Part shown: positions 1 to 6,547 of the stretch, in pieces
How positions within the stretch are numbered: the stretch's first letter is position 1
How the letters are laid out: each line of letters begins with the position of its first letter
Origin: Desulfobacterales bacterium
Lineage (GTDB): Bacteria > Desulfobacterota > Desulfobacteria > Desulfobacterales > C00003106
Direction: 5' to 3'
Assembly: GCA_030613165.1 (NCBI GenBank)
Contig: JAUWMN010000097.1
Location: 1 to 6,598 of the forward strand
Length of the DNA stretch: 6,598 nucleotides
The notes under the pieces: generated by a model
Told to the model about the DNA's origin: nothing
What the model saw: the letters and a program-made list of their open reading frames with translations, nothing else
Database searches by the model: none
Position numbers and translations under genes: made by a program

Positions 1-354
<354 letters not shown>

Positions 355-370
355 CGAGCCTTTTAGAAAA

Positions 371-426
371 TGTAGTGCAGCCCTTCAGGACTGCTGTATC
401 AAGCAAGGCTCAAGCCTTGCGCTATC
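371..426 (-). repeat. Double hairpin in the purA leader, possible dispersed palindromic element
   Basis: Two stem-loops lie side by side. The first, 377-394, has 7-bp arms around a 4-nt loop; one pair is a C/A mismatch on the plus strand but a U-G wobble in minus-strand RNA. The second, 403-420, has perfect 7-bp arms (GCAAGGC/GCCTTGC) around TCAA. The outer ends TAGTGC (373-378) and GCGCTA (419-424) are also nearly complementary, so the whole block looks like a small two-hairpin unit. It could be a REP-like dispersed element or a structured part of the purA 5' leader. It matches no riboswitch class that I can recognise. Confidence 0.5.
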
Positions 427-452
427 CATTATCTTGAACCTTTTCCGCCATG

Positions 453-568
453 AAATCCCCCTCGATCCCCCTTTGATAAAGGGGGAGAACATCTAAAATC
501 CCCCTTTGATAAAGGGGGAGAACACCTAAAATCCCCCTTTATTAAAGGGGGGCAGGGGGGATTTTTTT
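453..568. repeat. Tandem array of CCCCCTTT/AAAGGGGG palindromes, 33-bp period
   Basis: Three palindromes start at 466, 499 and 532, exactly 33 bp apart. Each has arms TCCCCCTTT and AAAGGGGGA around a 3-nt centre (GAT, GAT, ATT). The first two complete units (466-498 and 499-531) differ at a single base, in the 12-bp linker GAACAYCTAAAA. The outer flanks are also inversely related: AAATCCCCCTCGATCCCCC at 453-471 faces an AAAGGGGGGCAGGGGGGATTT-like end at 544-568. Such G/C-block palindromes are widespread intergenic repeats in some anaerobic bacterial groups. This is not a CRISPR, because the linkers are only 12 bp and are the same. Confidence 0.9.
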
Positions 569-672
569 AGTTTTCAAATTCCTGATGGATACGAAATTCG
601 AACATCAACATTTGGTCGAGTCGTCAAATGGATAAGATTAACCACTTAACAACTTTTTGCGCACAGTCTGCT

Positions 673-701
673 TTTGTATCGAACAATGTGCGGAATGTCA
701 A
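673..701 (-). promoter_or_regulatory. Candidate sigma-70 promoter for purA
   Basis: Read on the minus strand, a perfect -35 box TTGACA (696-701) is followed after exactly 17 nt by TACAAA (673-678), a 4 of 6 match to the -10 consensus. Transcription would start near 666 and give a purA leader of about 325 nt containing both the palindrome array and the double hairpin. The site lies just downstream of the tadA stop, so it would let purA be expressed independently. It is a pattern match only. Confidence 0.45.
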
Positions 702-725
702 TGGTGATTAGGGGTTGTCAGATTT

Positions 726-1199
726 TTACGTTTTGCAAAGGTCTCGTTGTGTCTTGAAGAAGGATTGCATAATTTCACGACACCTTTTTTCCAGGACGCC
801 CCCGGTCACATCTATGGTATGATTCAAACGTGGATCAGAGGAGAGGTCGTATAATGTTCCCGCGGCTCCCCATTTAGGAGCTTTTGTCCCATAAACAAGT
901 CTGGGAACTCGTGCGTGAATTAAGGCGCCCATGCACATAGGGCATGGCTCGACCGTTACATAAAGAATAGAAGAAATTAGCCGGTAATTACGTATCTTTT
1001 GGCCTGCTTTCCGAAGCGCAATGATTTCTGCATGTGCAGTGGGGTCGCATGTACTGATAGTCTGATTGTGTCCTTTCCCCAAAATCGTCCCATCCTGCGA
1101 AACGAGGACCGCTCCAACAGGCACCTCGGACAATTCAGCCGCTTTTTCCGCTTCAAGGAGGGCAAGGAGCATGAATTCTTCATCTTGTTTTAGTGTCAT
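726..1199 (-). CDS. tadA: tRNA-specific adenosine-34 deaminase
   Basis: TadA deaminates adenosine 34 of tRNA-Arg(ACG) to inosine, so that one tRNA can read CGU, CGC and CGA. It is a cytoplasmic zinc enzyme of the cytidine deaminase fold. From the chosen start the protein has 157 residues, close to the usual 150-170. The zinc and catalytic motif HAE is at 56-58 (H56 ligand, E58 proton shuttle) within DPTAHAEI, and PCPMC at 85-89 supplies the ligands C86 and C89. The VPVGAVLV, NYRL and YVTVEPC segments are typical of TadA and separate it from guanine or cytosine deaminases. The frame is open 19 codons further up, through an ATG at 1250 to a TTG at 1256, but those residues (FMRTLDSQDRKV) are unlike the family. 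No start has a good Shine-Dalgarno, so the ATG at 1197-1199 is chosen by homology. The gene is flanked by inverted copies of a palindromic repeat. Confidence 0.95.
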   Translation of the reverse strand: MTLKQDEEFMLLALLEAEKAAELSEVPVGAVLVSQDGTILGKGHNQTISTCDPTAHAEIIALRKAGQKIRNYRLISSILYVTVEPCPMCMGALIHARVPRLVYGTKAPKWGAAGTLYDLSSDPRLNHTIDVTGGVLEKRCREIMQSFFKTQRDLCKT

Positions 1200-1265
1200 G
1201 TGTTTATTTTTACCGCAAACTTTTCTATCTTGAGAGTCCAAAGTTCGCATGAACAAGGCAAGTAA

Positions 1266-1360
1266 AGTCCCCCTTTCTTAAAGGGGGATTTAGGGGGATT
1301 TTTACGAATTCAATCAGTTACAAAAAAATCCCCCCTGCCCCCCTTTAGAAAAGGGGGAAT
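1266..1360. repeat. Second CCCCCTTT/AAAGGGGG palindrome cluster
   Basis: Two palindromes of the family found left of tadA occur here, at 1268-1288 (arms TCCCCCTTT/AAAGGGGGA) and 1338-1358. Between them are two G/C-block tails facing each other: AGGGGGATTTAGGGGGATTT on the left and a C6-TG-C6 block preceded by A7-T on the right, around a short spacer at about 1304-1321. The half at 1322-1346 is an exact reverse complement of 544-568. The cluster lies in the 271-bp gap between the tadA start and the tRNA gene. It looks like two half-elements in opposite orientation, as in a small non-autonomous element without a transposase. Confidence 0.85.
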
Positions 1361-1421
1361 GTGTCGCTTAGTATTTTCAATAAGTTATGAGAACTTGCTA
1401 CTATCCTAGTTTTCTATCAAC

Positions 1422-1450
1422 TTGACAGATGTAGAAAAAGATATTATCGA
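1422..1450 (+). promoter_or_regulatory. Candidate promoter of tRNA-Arg
   Basis: A perfect TTGACA -35 box is at 1422-1427. At 17 nt spacing the -10 is a poor TATCGA (1445-1450). A much better TATTAT (1442-1447) sits at only 14 nt. Either choice would start transcription about 10-15 nt before the tRNA, as expected for a tRNA gene. The surrounding DNA is AT-rich. The -35 box is convincing and the -10 assignment is uncertain. Confidence 0.4.
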
Positions 1451-1470
1451 TATATTTTTCAAATTTCAAT

Positions 1471-1546
1471 GCGCCCATAGCTCAGTGGATAGAGTGCCGG
1501 ACTACGAATCCGTAGGTCGCAGGTTCGAATCCTGCTGGGCGCACCA
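1471..1546 (+). tRNA. tRNA-Arg, anticodon ACG, CCA encoded
   Basis: The 76-nt sequence folds as a full cloverleaf. The acceptor stem is GCGCCCA/TGGGCGC, followed by discriminator A and an encoded CCA at 1544-1546. The D stem is GCTC/GAGT with a G-T pair at 10-25. The anticodon loop is CTACGAA with ACG at 1504-1506, and the T stem is GCAGG/CCTGC with the loop TTCGAAT. The anticodon stem CCGGA/TCCGT ends in a C27-U43 mismatch. A tRNA with A34 needs conversion to inosine by TadA, whose gene lies 271 bp away on the other strand. No convincing terminator follows. Confidence 0.97.
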
Positions 1547-1724
1547 GTAAAATCAAGGGGGGTCAGGGGTGTTCGGACGACAGCCCAAATATGCCTGTCC
1601 CCTTTTCTAATTGTGAGTCTATCCCTGCAACCATCACCGGAGACGTTTACGACAGTCGGGCTATCCTTGTCAACGGTCAACTTCATCTTGGCTGCCCGAA
1701 CCATCAGATAGAGGCCAAGGTCCT

Positions 1725-1754
1725 TTGACAATTTGTATTGTCGCAAGGTATTAT
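1725..1754 (+). promoter_or_regulatory. Likely sigma-70 promoter of the nitroreductase gene
   Basis: A perfect TTGACA (1725-1730) is separated by 18 nt from TATTAT (1749-1754), a 5 of 6 match to the -10 consensus. The predicted start near 1761 leaves a leader of about 29 nt before the ATG at 1790. This is the best-looking promoter in the window. Confidence 0.6.
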
Positions 1755-1789
1755 AGATAAAACGAAATAGAGCCAAGCAGGGGGATGTT

Positions 1790-2506
1790 ATGGACAAAAT
1801 AAAAAAATATTTACTCATATCCACCATCGTTATATTATGTGTTGGAATGGTAACTCCTATTATGTCGTCAGCGTCAGATATGGAGAATAAGTCTGCTATG
1901 AGGAATGAATCAGAAATAATACGGCTGCCTGAACCCAAGTCTGATAGCAAAACCTCGATCGAAAAGGCTTTGCTTGAGAGAAGGTCGGTGAGAGATTACA
2001 AAGATGTTCCACTGACACTCGCGGAAGTAGGACAACTCCTTTGGGCCGCGCAGGGGATTACAGACCGTAGAGGCTTCAGAACAGCTCCTTCGGCAGGGGC
2101 CCTCTATCCGCTTGAGCTTTATGTTGTTGCCGGAAATGTGAACGATTTGCCCAGCGGAATTTATAAATATAGACCTTACGGCCATGAACTGATGAGAGTC
2201 GTGCAAGGCGATAAAAGGATTGCATTGTGTAATGCCGCTCTTGGCCAATCCCCGGTCGGAGACGCCGCTGCTGTTATCGTATTTTCCGGAGTCTATGAGC
2301 GAACAACCAGGAAATATGGAAAAAGGGGAATACCATATGTGCATATAGAGGTGGGACACGCCGCCCAAAACATTTGTCTTCAAGCAGTTTCATTAAATCT
2401 CGGAACTGTAACTATCGGGGCTTTTTATGAAGATACGGTGAAGAGGATTCTGAATATGCCGGAAAGAGAAGAACCATTGTATATAATCGCCGTTGGCTCG
2501 AGGTGA
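1790..2506 (+). CDS. Exported SagB/ThcOx-type nitroreductase family protein
   Basis: This is an FMN-dependent oxidoreductase of the nitroreductase fold. Its closest look is to the SagB/ThcOx branch, whose characterised members oxidise azolines in peptide natural products, while most genomic members have no known substrate. The 238-residue protein starts with a signal peptide: a K3/K5/K6 n-region, a hydrophobic core at about 7-24, and a likely cleavage after S26-S27-A28. A linker to about residue 55 follows. The fold begins at ERRSVRDY (63-70, FMN phosphate contact), then LLWAAQGIT (83-91) and APSAGALYPLE (99-109), and ends with GTVTIGAF and a closing IIAVGS. AGGGGGA at 1779-1785 serves as the Shine-Dalgarno, 4 nt before the ATG. 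No lipobox is evident. No precursor peptide, cyclodehydratase or radical-SAM gene is nearby, so a RiPP role has no support here. The gene converges on the minus-strand pair, with 18 bp between the stops. The family is clear and the substrate unknown. Confidence 0.88.
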   Translation: MDKIKKYLLISTIVILCVGMVTPIMSSASDMENKSAMRNESEIIRLPEPKSDSKTSIEKALLERRSVRDYKDVPLTLAEVGQLLWAAQGITDRRGFRTAPSAGALYPLELYVVAGNVNDLPSGIYKYRPYGHELMRVVQGDKRIALCNAALGQSPVGDAAAVIVFSGVYERTTRKYGKRGIPYVHIEVGHAAQNICLQAVSLNLGTVTIGAFYEDTVKRILNMPEREEPLYIIAVGSR

Positions 2507-2524
2507 GACCTTTGAAAAACCGCC

Positions 2525-5146
2525 TCATTTTAACCGCCCTTTCAGCGCACGGTAATCTATTTTGCCTGTACCCAGGACCGGAATTTCGTTCAGCTTAATG
2601 ACCTGCCGGATGTTGTGCAACGCGCTTAGCCCGGCATCGCGAATATAGTCGTTGACCGTTGCTCTGTTTGTCTCTTTGGCCGTAAACAGTATCAATTCCG
2701 GACTCTCCTCGCTCGGTGTTGATTCAACGGCAATGACCGGCCCTTCGTCTTTATCGCCGGTAAAGTGTGGTAGCAGGACATCCTCAATGGCCGGCAGCGA
2801 TATCATTTCGCCGCCCAGCTTAACGAAGCGTTTCAGACGGCCGCAAAAAGTCAGCACCCCGTCGTTGTCTTCAGTTACCAGGTCTCCGGTGCGGTACCAT
2901 TCTTTCCCGTCGTATTCGACAAACGGTGGTTCGCCGTCGTAATTCAGATACCCGCTGAACACGCTGGGACCGAGCACCATAAGCATTCCTGCCTTGTTTT
3001 TGCCGACTCTTTCTCCTGACTCGACATCAATAATGACATGTTCAAGTGAGGGTAGTACCTTGCCGATAGTATACGGCTTTGGAGAGTCATCTGTATTGGC
3101 AGCGACAATGGGCGAGCATTCGGTTACTCCGTATCCTTCGAGGAGTTTTACATGCGGGCAGCGTTCGTTGAGGGCTTTGTATACTGAATTCGGACATTTT
3201 TCAGCTCCGCTGATGATTAATCGCAGCGTATCAAGTTGCTCTTTGCTTGATGCCAGCAGTATGCCGTTGAGAAATGTAGGGGTGCCAACCATTAGCGAAA
3301 CCTTGTATCTCTTGATCAGCCGCGCGATTGTCGGCGCCTCGGTCGGATTGGGATGATATACCGTACGCAGACCCATGCATAGCGGCATAACCATTGTTGT
3401 AGTAATTCCAAATGAGTGAAACGGCGGGAGCATACCGATCATTACATCGTTTTCACGAATCGTTGCCATCGTTGGGATGTCCCGTATATTGGCCATGATA
3501 TTTTTATGCGAAAGCGGCACGGCTTTTGGCAGAGTTTCAGACCCGCTGGTAAAGAGGATGACAGCGATGTCGGTTATCTTTGCATGTTCTAATGACGACC
3601 AGCTGAGATGACTTTTGCAATACGCGCCTAACTTGGACGCGAAAGAGAACTTTTTGCGGAAATCCTCCATCAACACAAACCGGTCGCTTATTTCGTCCAG
3701 ATTGGTCCCCTGCGCTTTTAGTCTGCTGCCCAGCGCCATGGCTGTCAGTACATGCCGGACGCCAATCAGGTTGAGCGAATGGGCCATGTTCCGGGAACCC
3801 ACGGTCCAGTTGACCATGACCGGTGTTTTTCCGGCAAATAATGTGGCAAGATAGACAATATTCGCGCCTACCGACGCGGGGAGCATGATTCCTACATGGG
3901 CGCCTGGAAGTTGTTCGATGTGGGGTTTGAGCGCCATAATCGCGGTAATGATGTCACGATAGGTTTTTTCGCCGCTCAACTGATCCGCGATGATGACCTT
4001 GCTCGGATCGCGCTTTGCCTGATTCAGGAAGGCCTCGGTTATGGCGCTCCCCTCAGGCACTGTCAAAGGCCTGTTCTCAGAGGATTCGACAAACCATTTC
4101 GGACTGACCGATTTTAATTGAGCGAGGTCAGACGATACACCTTTGCCTATGGCAGTTAGCATGACATCGCCGACTGTCTTCAGCGAATCGGTATCAACCG
4201 GGGGGAAACCAAATTCCTTTTCCAGCCACAGGATAACTTCGGCGATGGCGAGGCTGTCCAGTCCGAGGTCGTACGCGAGGCGGTGGTTTTCATTCAGGTC
4301 TGTTCGTCCCGTAACTCGCTCGAAATACTTTAGAACGAGTTTTCGCGTGGTTTCAGGCACGGAACCTGTGTCACCTTCGATCTTTACATGTTCGGGCTCC
4401 GGCCGCGCCCGAATTCTTCCTTTTTCCCAAAACAGATAGGGAACATAAGTATTGTGCCAGGCGCCGGCATTGTAGAAATCTTCCATAAAGCGGTTCGTGG
4501 TGACCCGGTCTGCACTGCGGGGAAAATTCTCCGGCTCGACAAATTCGATTTCTACCGGACGACGGGGCATAAAAAAGAGGCCATTGAGTAATAAGTACTT
4601 TAGATGGTGTTTTAAATTCGTCATAAAGTCCGGAGACCTGCCGGAAGCCCAGCTGAAACTGCTTCCCCACAAGCCGTTCTGACGGACCAGCACGACGCGC
4701 ACATCAGGAATATTTTTCAGGATAATGTCAACAGCGCTGGTGGCCCCGAGTTTTTCCAGGTAACTTCGCTTGAGATGACCGGCGGGGTATAGCAACAGGT
4801 TTTCTCCGTTGCGAAGACCTTTGATGCTTTTTGAAAGGACGTTCCTGATCCCTTTTATCGCCGCGGCGCCTTCTCTTGCCATATCCGGAATCGGCCGGGC
4901 GCCGGCCTTCTTGCTGAACCAACCGATAATCGGCCGGTCTATCCGGAATTCACTTGCAATAGAACGTGGGGCAAAATCCTTGCGTAAGACAGAGAGCATG
5001 ATCACAGGGTCGATCAGCGCGGGATGATTCGGAAGGAAGAGTATACTCTTATCTCCCCTATCTCTTATCTTATCCAGGCCTGTGACCTTGATACGATAAC
5101 GGAGCCGGAGCGCGAACTTGAACAGAAATTCCAAAAGAGTATCCAT
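2525..5146 (-). CDS. PlsC acyltransferase - acyl carrier protein - AMP-forming acyl ligase fusion (Aas-like)
   Basis: This 873-residue protein combines three lipid-metabolism domains. Residues about 1-245 form a PlsC-type acyltransferase with NHPALID at 40-46 (the H-x4-D catalytic pair H41/D46). The third block, normally FPEG, reads YPAGH (120-124), so its usual glutamate is absent. Residues about 264-340 form an ACP domain with DLGLDSL (293-299), where S298 is the phosphopantetheine site. Residues about 360-873 form an AMP-forming ligase: FTSGSETLPKAV (532-543), GYGVTE (671-676), YRTGD (751-755), GRLKRFVKLGGE (769-780) and GTGKIDY (859-865, adenylation lysine K862). By family knowledge the ligase would activate a fatty acid, the ACP carry it and PlsC transfer it to a lysophospholipid or glycerol-phosphate lipid at the inner membrane. 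E. coli Aas (about 719 residues) lacks the ACP. The ATG at 5146 is preferred over one at 5179 because AAGGAG lies 9 nt upstream; the longer form would add 11 residues and overlap the upstream gene. Substrate is inferred. Confidence 0.9.
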   Translation of the reverse strand: MDTLLEFLFKFALRLRYRIKVTGLDKIRDRGDKSILFLPNHPALIDPVIMLSVLRKDFAPRSIASEFRIDRPIIGWFSKKAGARPIPDMAREGAAAIKGIRNVLSKSIKGLRNGENLLLYPAGHLKRSYLEKLGATSAVDIILKNIPDVRVVLVRQNGLWGSSFSWASGRSPDFMTNLKHHLKYLLLNGLFFMPRRPVEIEFVEPENFPRSADRVTTNRFMEDFYNAGAWHNTYVPYLFWEKGRIRARPEPEHVKIEGDTGSVPETTRKLVLKYFERVTGRTDLNENHRLAYDLGLDSLAIAEVILWLEKEFGFPPVDTDSLKTVGDVMLTAIGKGVSSDLAQLKSVSPKWFVESSENRPLTVPEGSAITEAFLNQAKRDPSKVIIADQLSGEKTYRDIITAIMALKPHIEQLPGAHVGIMLPASVGANIVYLATLFAGKTPVMVNWTVGSRNMAHSLNLIGVRHVLTAMALGSRLKAQGTNLDEISDRFVLMEDFRKKFSFASKLGAYCKSHLSWSSLEHAKITDIAVILFTSGSETLPKAVPLSHKNIMANIRDIPTMATIRENDVMIGMLPPFHSFGITTTMVMPLCMGLRTVYHPNPTEAPTIARLIKRYKVSLMVGTPTFLNGILLASSKEQLDTLRLIISGAEKCPNSVYKALNERCPHVKLLEGYGVTECSPIVAANTDDSPKPYTIGKVLPSLEHVIIDVESGERVGKNKAGMLMVLGPSVFSGYLNYDGEPPFVEYDGKEWYRTGDLVTEDNDGVLTFCGRLKRFVKLGGEMISLPAIEDVLLPHFTGDKDEGPVIAVESTPSEESPELILFTAKETNRATVNDYIRDAGLSALHNIRQVIKLNEIPVLGTGKIDYRALKGRLK

Positions 5147-5150
5147 GAGT

Positions 5151-6443
5151 TTATACTCCTTCTCTACCTCTCTCTTCATTCACAAAATAAAATAAAGTTC
5201 CACCGACTATAAAGAAGAGTGAAATGGATGCAATGCTTGCTCGTGACGCGATATTGCTGCTATAACCCATAGACCTTACAAGCAGACCAACTACTCCCAT
5301 GAGAACGGGGCCGAGAACGGCGGCGAATTTGCCTAACATATTATAAAAGCCGAAGTACTCTGCTGATTTGTCAGCAGGAATTATTTTCGCATAATATGAG
5401 CGACTTAATGCCTGAATACCACCCTGGACCAGACCAATGATAATGGCCAGGATATAGAATTCGTTTTTGGTTTCTATGAAAGCGGCCCAGATGGAAACGC
5501 ACAGATAAACCGCAATCGCGATAAAGATAGCGGGCTTAGCTCCGATTTTTCCTCCAAGGTAACCGAACCCTATGGCGGATGGGAACCCTACGAATTGAGT
5601 GATGAGCAGCGCGACGATCAAATCATTCGATTCAAAACCGATGGAAATGCCGTAATCCACCGCCATGCGTACGATCGTATCCACGCCGTCCATATAAAGC
5701 CAGTAAGCCGCGAGGAATAGAACGATGGGTTTCAATTGACGGACTTCCTGAAAAGTCTCTTTCAATTGAGTAAAACCTGCTTTCACCATATTCACACCAG
5801 GTTTTGCCTCTTCATTCGCGGACTCCTTTACAAACAGGAAGAGCGGGACCGAGAAAACCGCCCACCAGACACCCACGGAGAGAAATGAGAATTTCACGGC
5901 TTCTCCGGCGTCTGCAAATCCAAATGTTTCAGGGCTGAGGGTCATCCATACGTTCACGGCAAAAAGAATACCACCGCCTAAGTATCCAAACGAGAAACCC
6001 AACGCGGAAACAAAATCTATATTATGCTTAGACGCGATACCGGTGATCAACGCGTCATAGAAGATGTTCCCCCCTGAGAATCCTATGGTTGCAAAGACGT
6101 ACAGCATGATGGCCATGGGCCAATTGCCCTGCGAAACCGTGTACAAGGCCGAGGTCATCACCACGCCCATGTAAGCAAAGAAAAGGAGGAATTTCTTTTT
6201 TGCCGTGCCTTTGTCGGCAATAGCCCCCAGTATGGGCGCCGACAAAGCCACAATGACGCCCGCGATAGAATTTGCCAGCCCCAATCTGGCCGTGCTTACC
6301 GTGGTGTCAACGCCAACGCTCCAGAATTGCTTAAAAAAGATCGGGAAAAATCCAGCCATGATCGTGGTGGCAAAGGCCGAATTGGCCCAATCATACATGC
6401 TCCACGCGAAAATCGTTTTTTTGTCGTCAAGCGGCAAATCCAT
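5151..6443 (-). CDS. UMF1/Atg22-like major facilitator superfamily transporter
   Basis: This is a 430-residue integral membrane protein of the major facilitator superfamily, with about 12 hydrophobic segments spread over its length. It has the marks of the UMF1 branch related to yeast Atg22: WSMYDWANSAFATTI near the N-terminus (14-28), GAIADK after the second membrane segment, GGIQALSRSYYAKIIP (341-356) and EYFGFYNMLGKFAAVLGP (362-379). Atg22 is linked to amino acid efflux from the vacuole; bacterial substrates are mostly unknown. The hydrophilic C-terminal tail NEERGREGV is short. The start at 6443 has a modest AGGGA Shine-Dalgarno 4-5 nt upstream and leaves the usual short N-terminal tail before the first membrane segment. 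Its TAA lies 4 nt before the ATG of the acyltransferase-ligase gene, so the two are almost certainly cotranscribed. That suggests a lipid or fatty-acid substrate by analogy with LplT-Aas, which is inference only. Confidence 0.9.
   Translation of the reverse strand: MDLPLDDKKTIFAWSMYDWANSAFATTIMAGFFPIFFKQFWSVGVDTTVSTARLGLANSIAGVIVALSAPILGAIADKGTAKKKFLLFFAYMGVVMTSALYTVSQGNWPMAIMLYVFATIGFSGGNIFYDALITGIASKHNIDFVSALGFSFGYLGGGILFAVNVWMTLSPETFGFADAGEAVKFSFLSVGVWWAVFSVPLFLFVKESANEEAKPGVNMVKAGFTQLKETFQEVRQLKPIVLFLAAYWLYMDGVDTIVRMAVDYGISIGFESNDLIVALLITQFVGFPSAIGFGYLGGKIGAKPAIFIAIAVYLCVSIWAAFIETKNEFYILAIIIGLVQGGIQALSRSYYAKIIPADKSAEYFGFYNMLGKFAAVLGPVLMGVVGLLVRSMGYSSNIASRASIASISLFFIVGGTLFYFVNEERGREGV
5156..5161 (-). 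promoter_or_regulatory. Shine-Dalgarno that fixes the start of the acyltransferase-ligase gene
   Basis: AAGGAG on the minus strand lies 9 nt before the ATG at 5144-5146 and inside the last codons of the upstream transporter gene. The alternative ATG at 5177-5179 has only AT-rich sequence upstream and no such site. This also implies translational coupling of the two genes. Confidence 0.75.
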
Positions 6444-6458
6444 AAATCCCTGGTTTAA

Positions 6459-6481
6459 GAGGTCAGAGGTCAGAAGACAGA
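6459..6481. repeat. Short tandem repeat AGGTCAG
   Basis: A stretch reading GAGGTCAGAGGTCAG followed by AAGACAGA contains two AGGTCAG copies and a degenerate third. It lies 16-38 bp upstream of the transporter start. It may be a low-complexity intergenic filler; no function is visible. Confidence 0.55.
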
Positions 6482-6515
6482 ATGTGAACTTTGTTCTAAC
6501 TCAATAAACCCGTAC

Positions 6516-6547
6516 CCCGCAACTCGTAACCCGCAACTCGTAACCCG
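6516..6547. repeat. 14-bp tandem repeat CCCGCAACTCGTAA
   Basis: Two exact 14-bp copies (6516-6529 and 6530-6543) are followed by the first four bases of a third (6544-6547). A related AACCCGTAC lies just before at 6507-6515. Similar 'acccgtaac/cccgcaac' strings recur between genes in some anaerobes. It sits upstream of the transporter gene, and no coding function is seen around it up to the window end. Confidence 0.8.

Noticed and set aside
466..568. Repeats at regular spacing that could suggest a CRISPR array
   Set aside because: The linkers are only 12 bp and identical apart from one base, and the repeated part is a simple palindrome. No cas gene is present.
1200..1256. N-terminal extension of tadA to an upstream ATG or TTG
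   Set aside because: The extra residues are unlike TadA proteins and no ribosome binding site precedes them.
1563..1607. Possible intrinsic terminator after tRNA-Arg (weak GGA-CAG/CTG-TCC stem followed by CCCCTTTTCT)
   Set aside because: The stem is short, bulged and has an 11-nt loop, and the T tract is brief, so it is not strong enough to call.
1459..1950. 163-codon open frame on the minus strand
   Set aside because: Its C-terminus (PSRIRTCDLRIRSPALYPLSYGR) is the well-known false translation of the antisense of a tRNA gene. The rest overlaps the nitroreductase promoter and start.
2507..2524. Shared bidirectional terminator between the convergent nitroreductase and acyltransferase-ligase genes
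   Set aside because: Only 18 bp separate the stops, and neither this gap nor the adjoining bases forms a convincing hairpin with a T tract.
2652..2942. Open frames on the plus strand inside the acyltransferase-ligase gene (also at 2994-3356, 4143-4439 and others)
   Set aside because: They are shadows of the minus-strand gene, with serine- and arginine-rich low-complexity translations and no ribosome binding sites.
5147..5179. Longer start for the acyltransferase-ligase, adding MKREVEKEYKL
   Set aside because: There is no Shine-Dalgarno before the ATG at 5179 and it would overlap the transporter gene by 29 bp. The ATG at 5146 has AAGGAG at good spacing and begins at the usual PlsC N-terminus.
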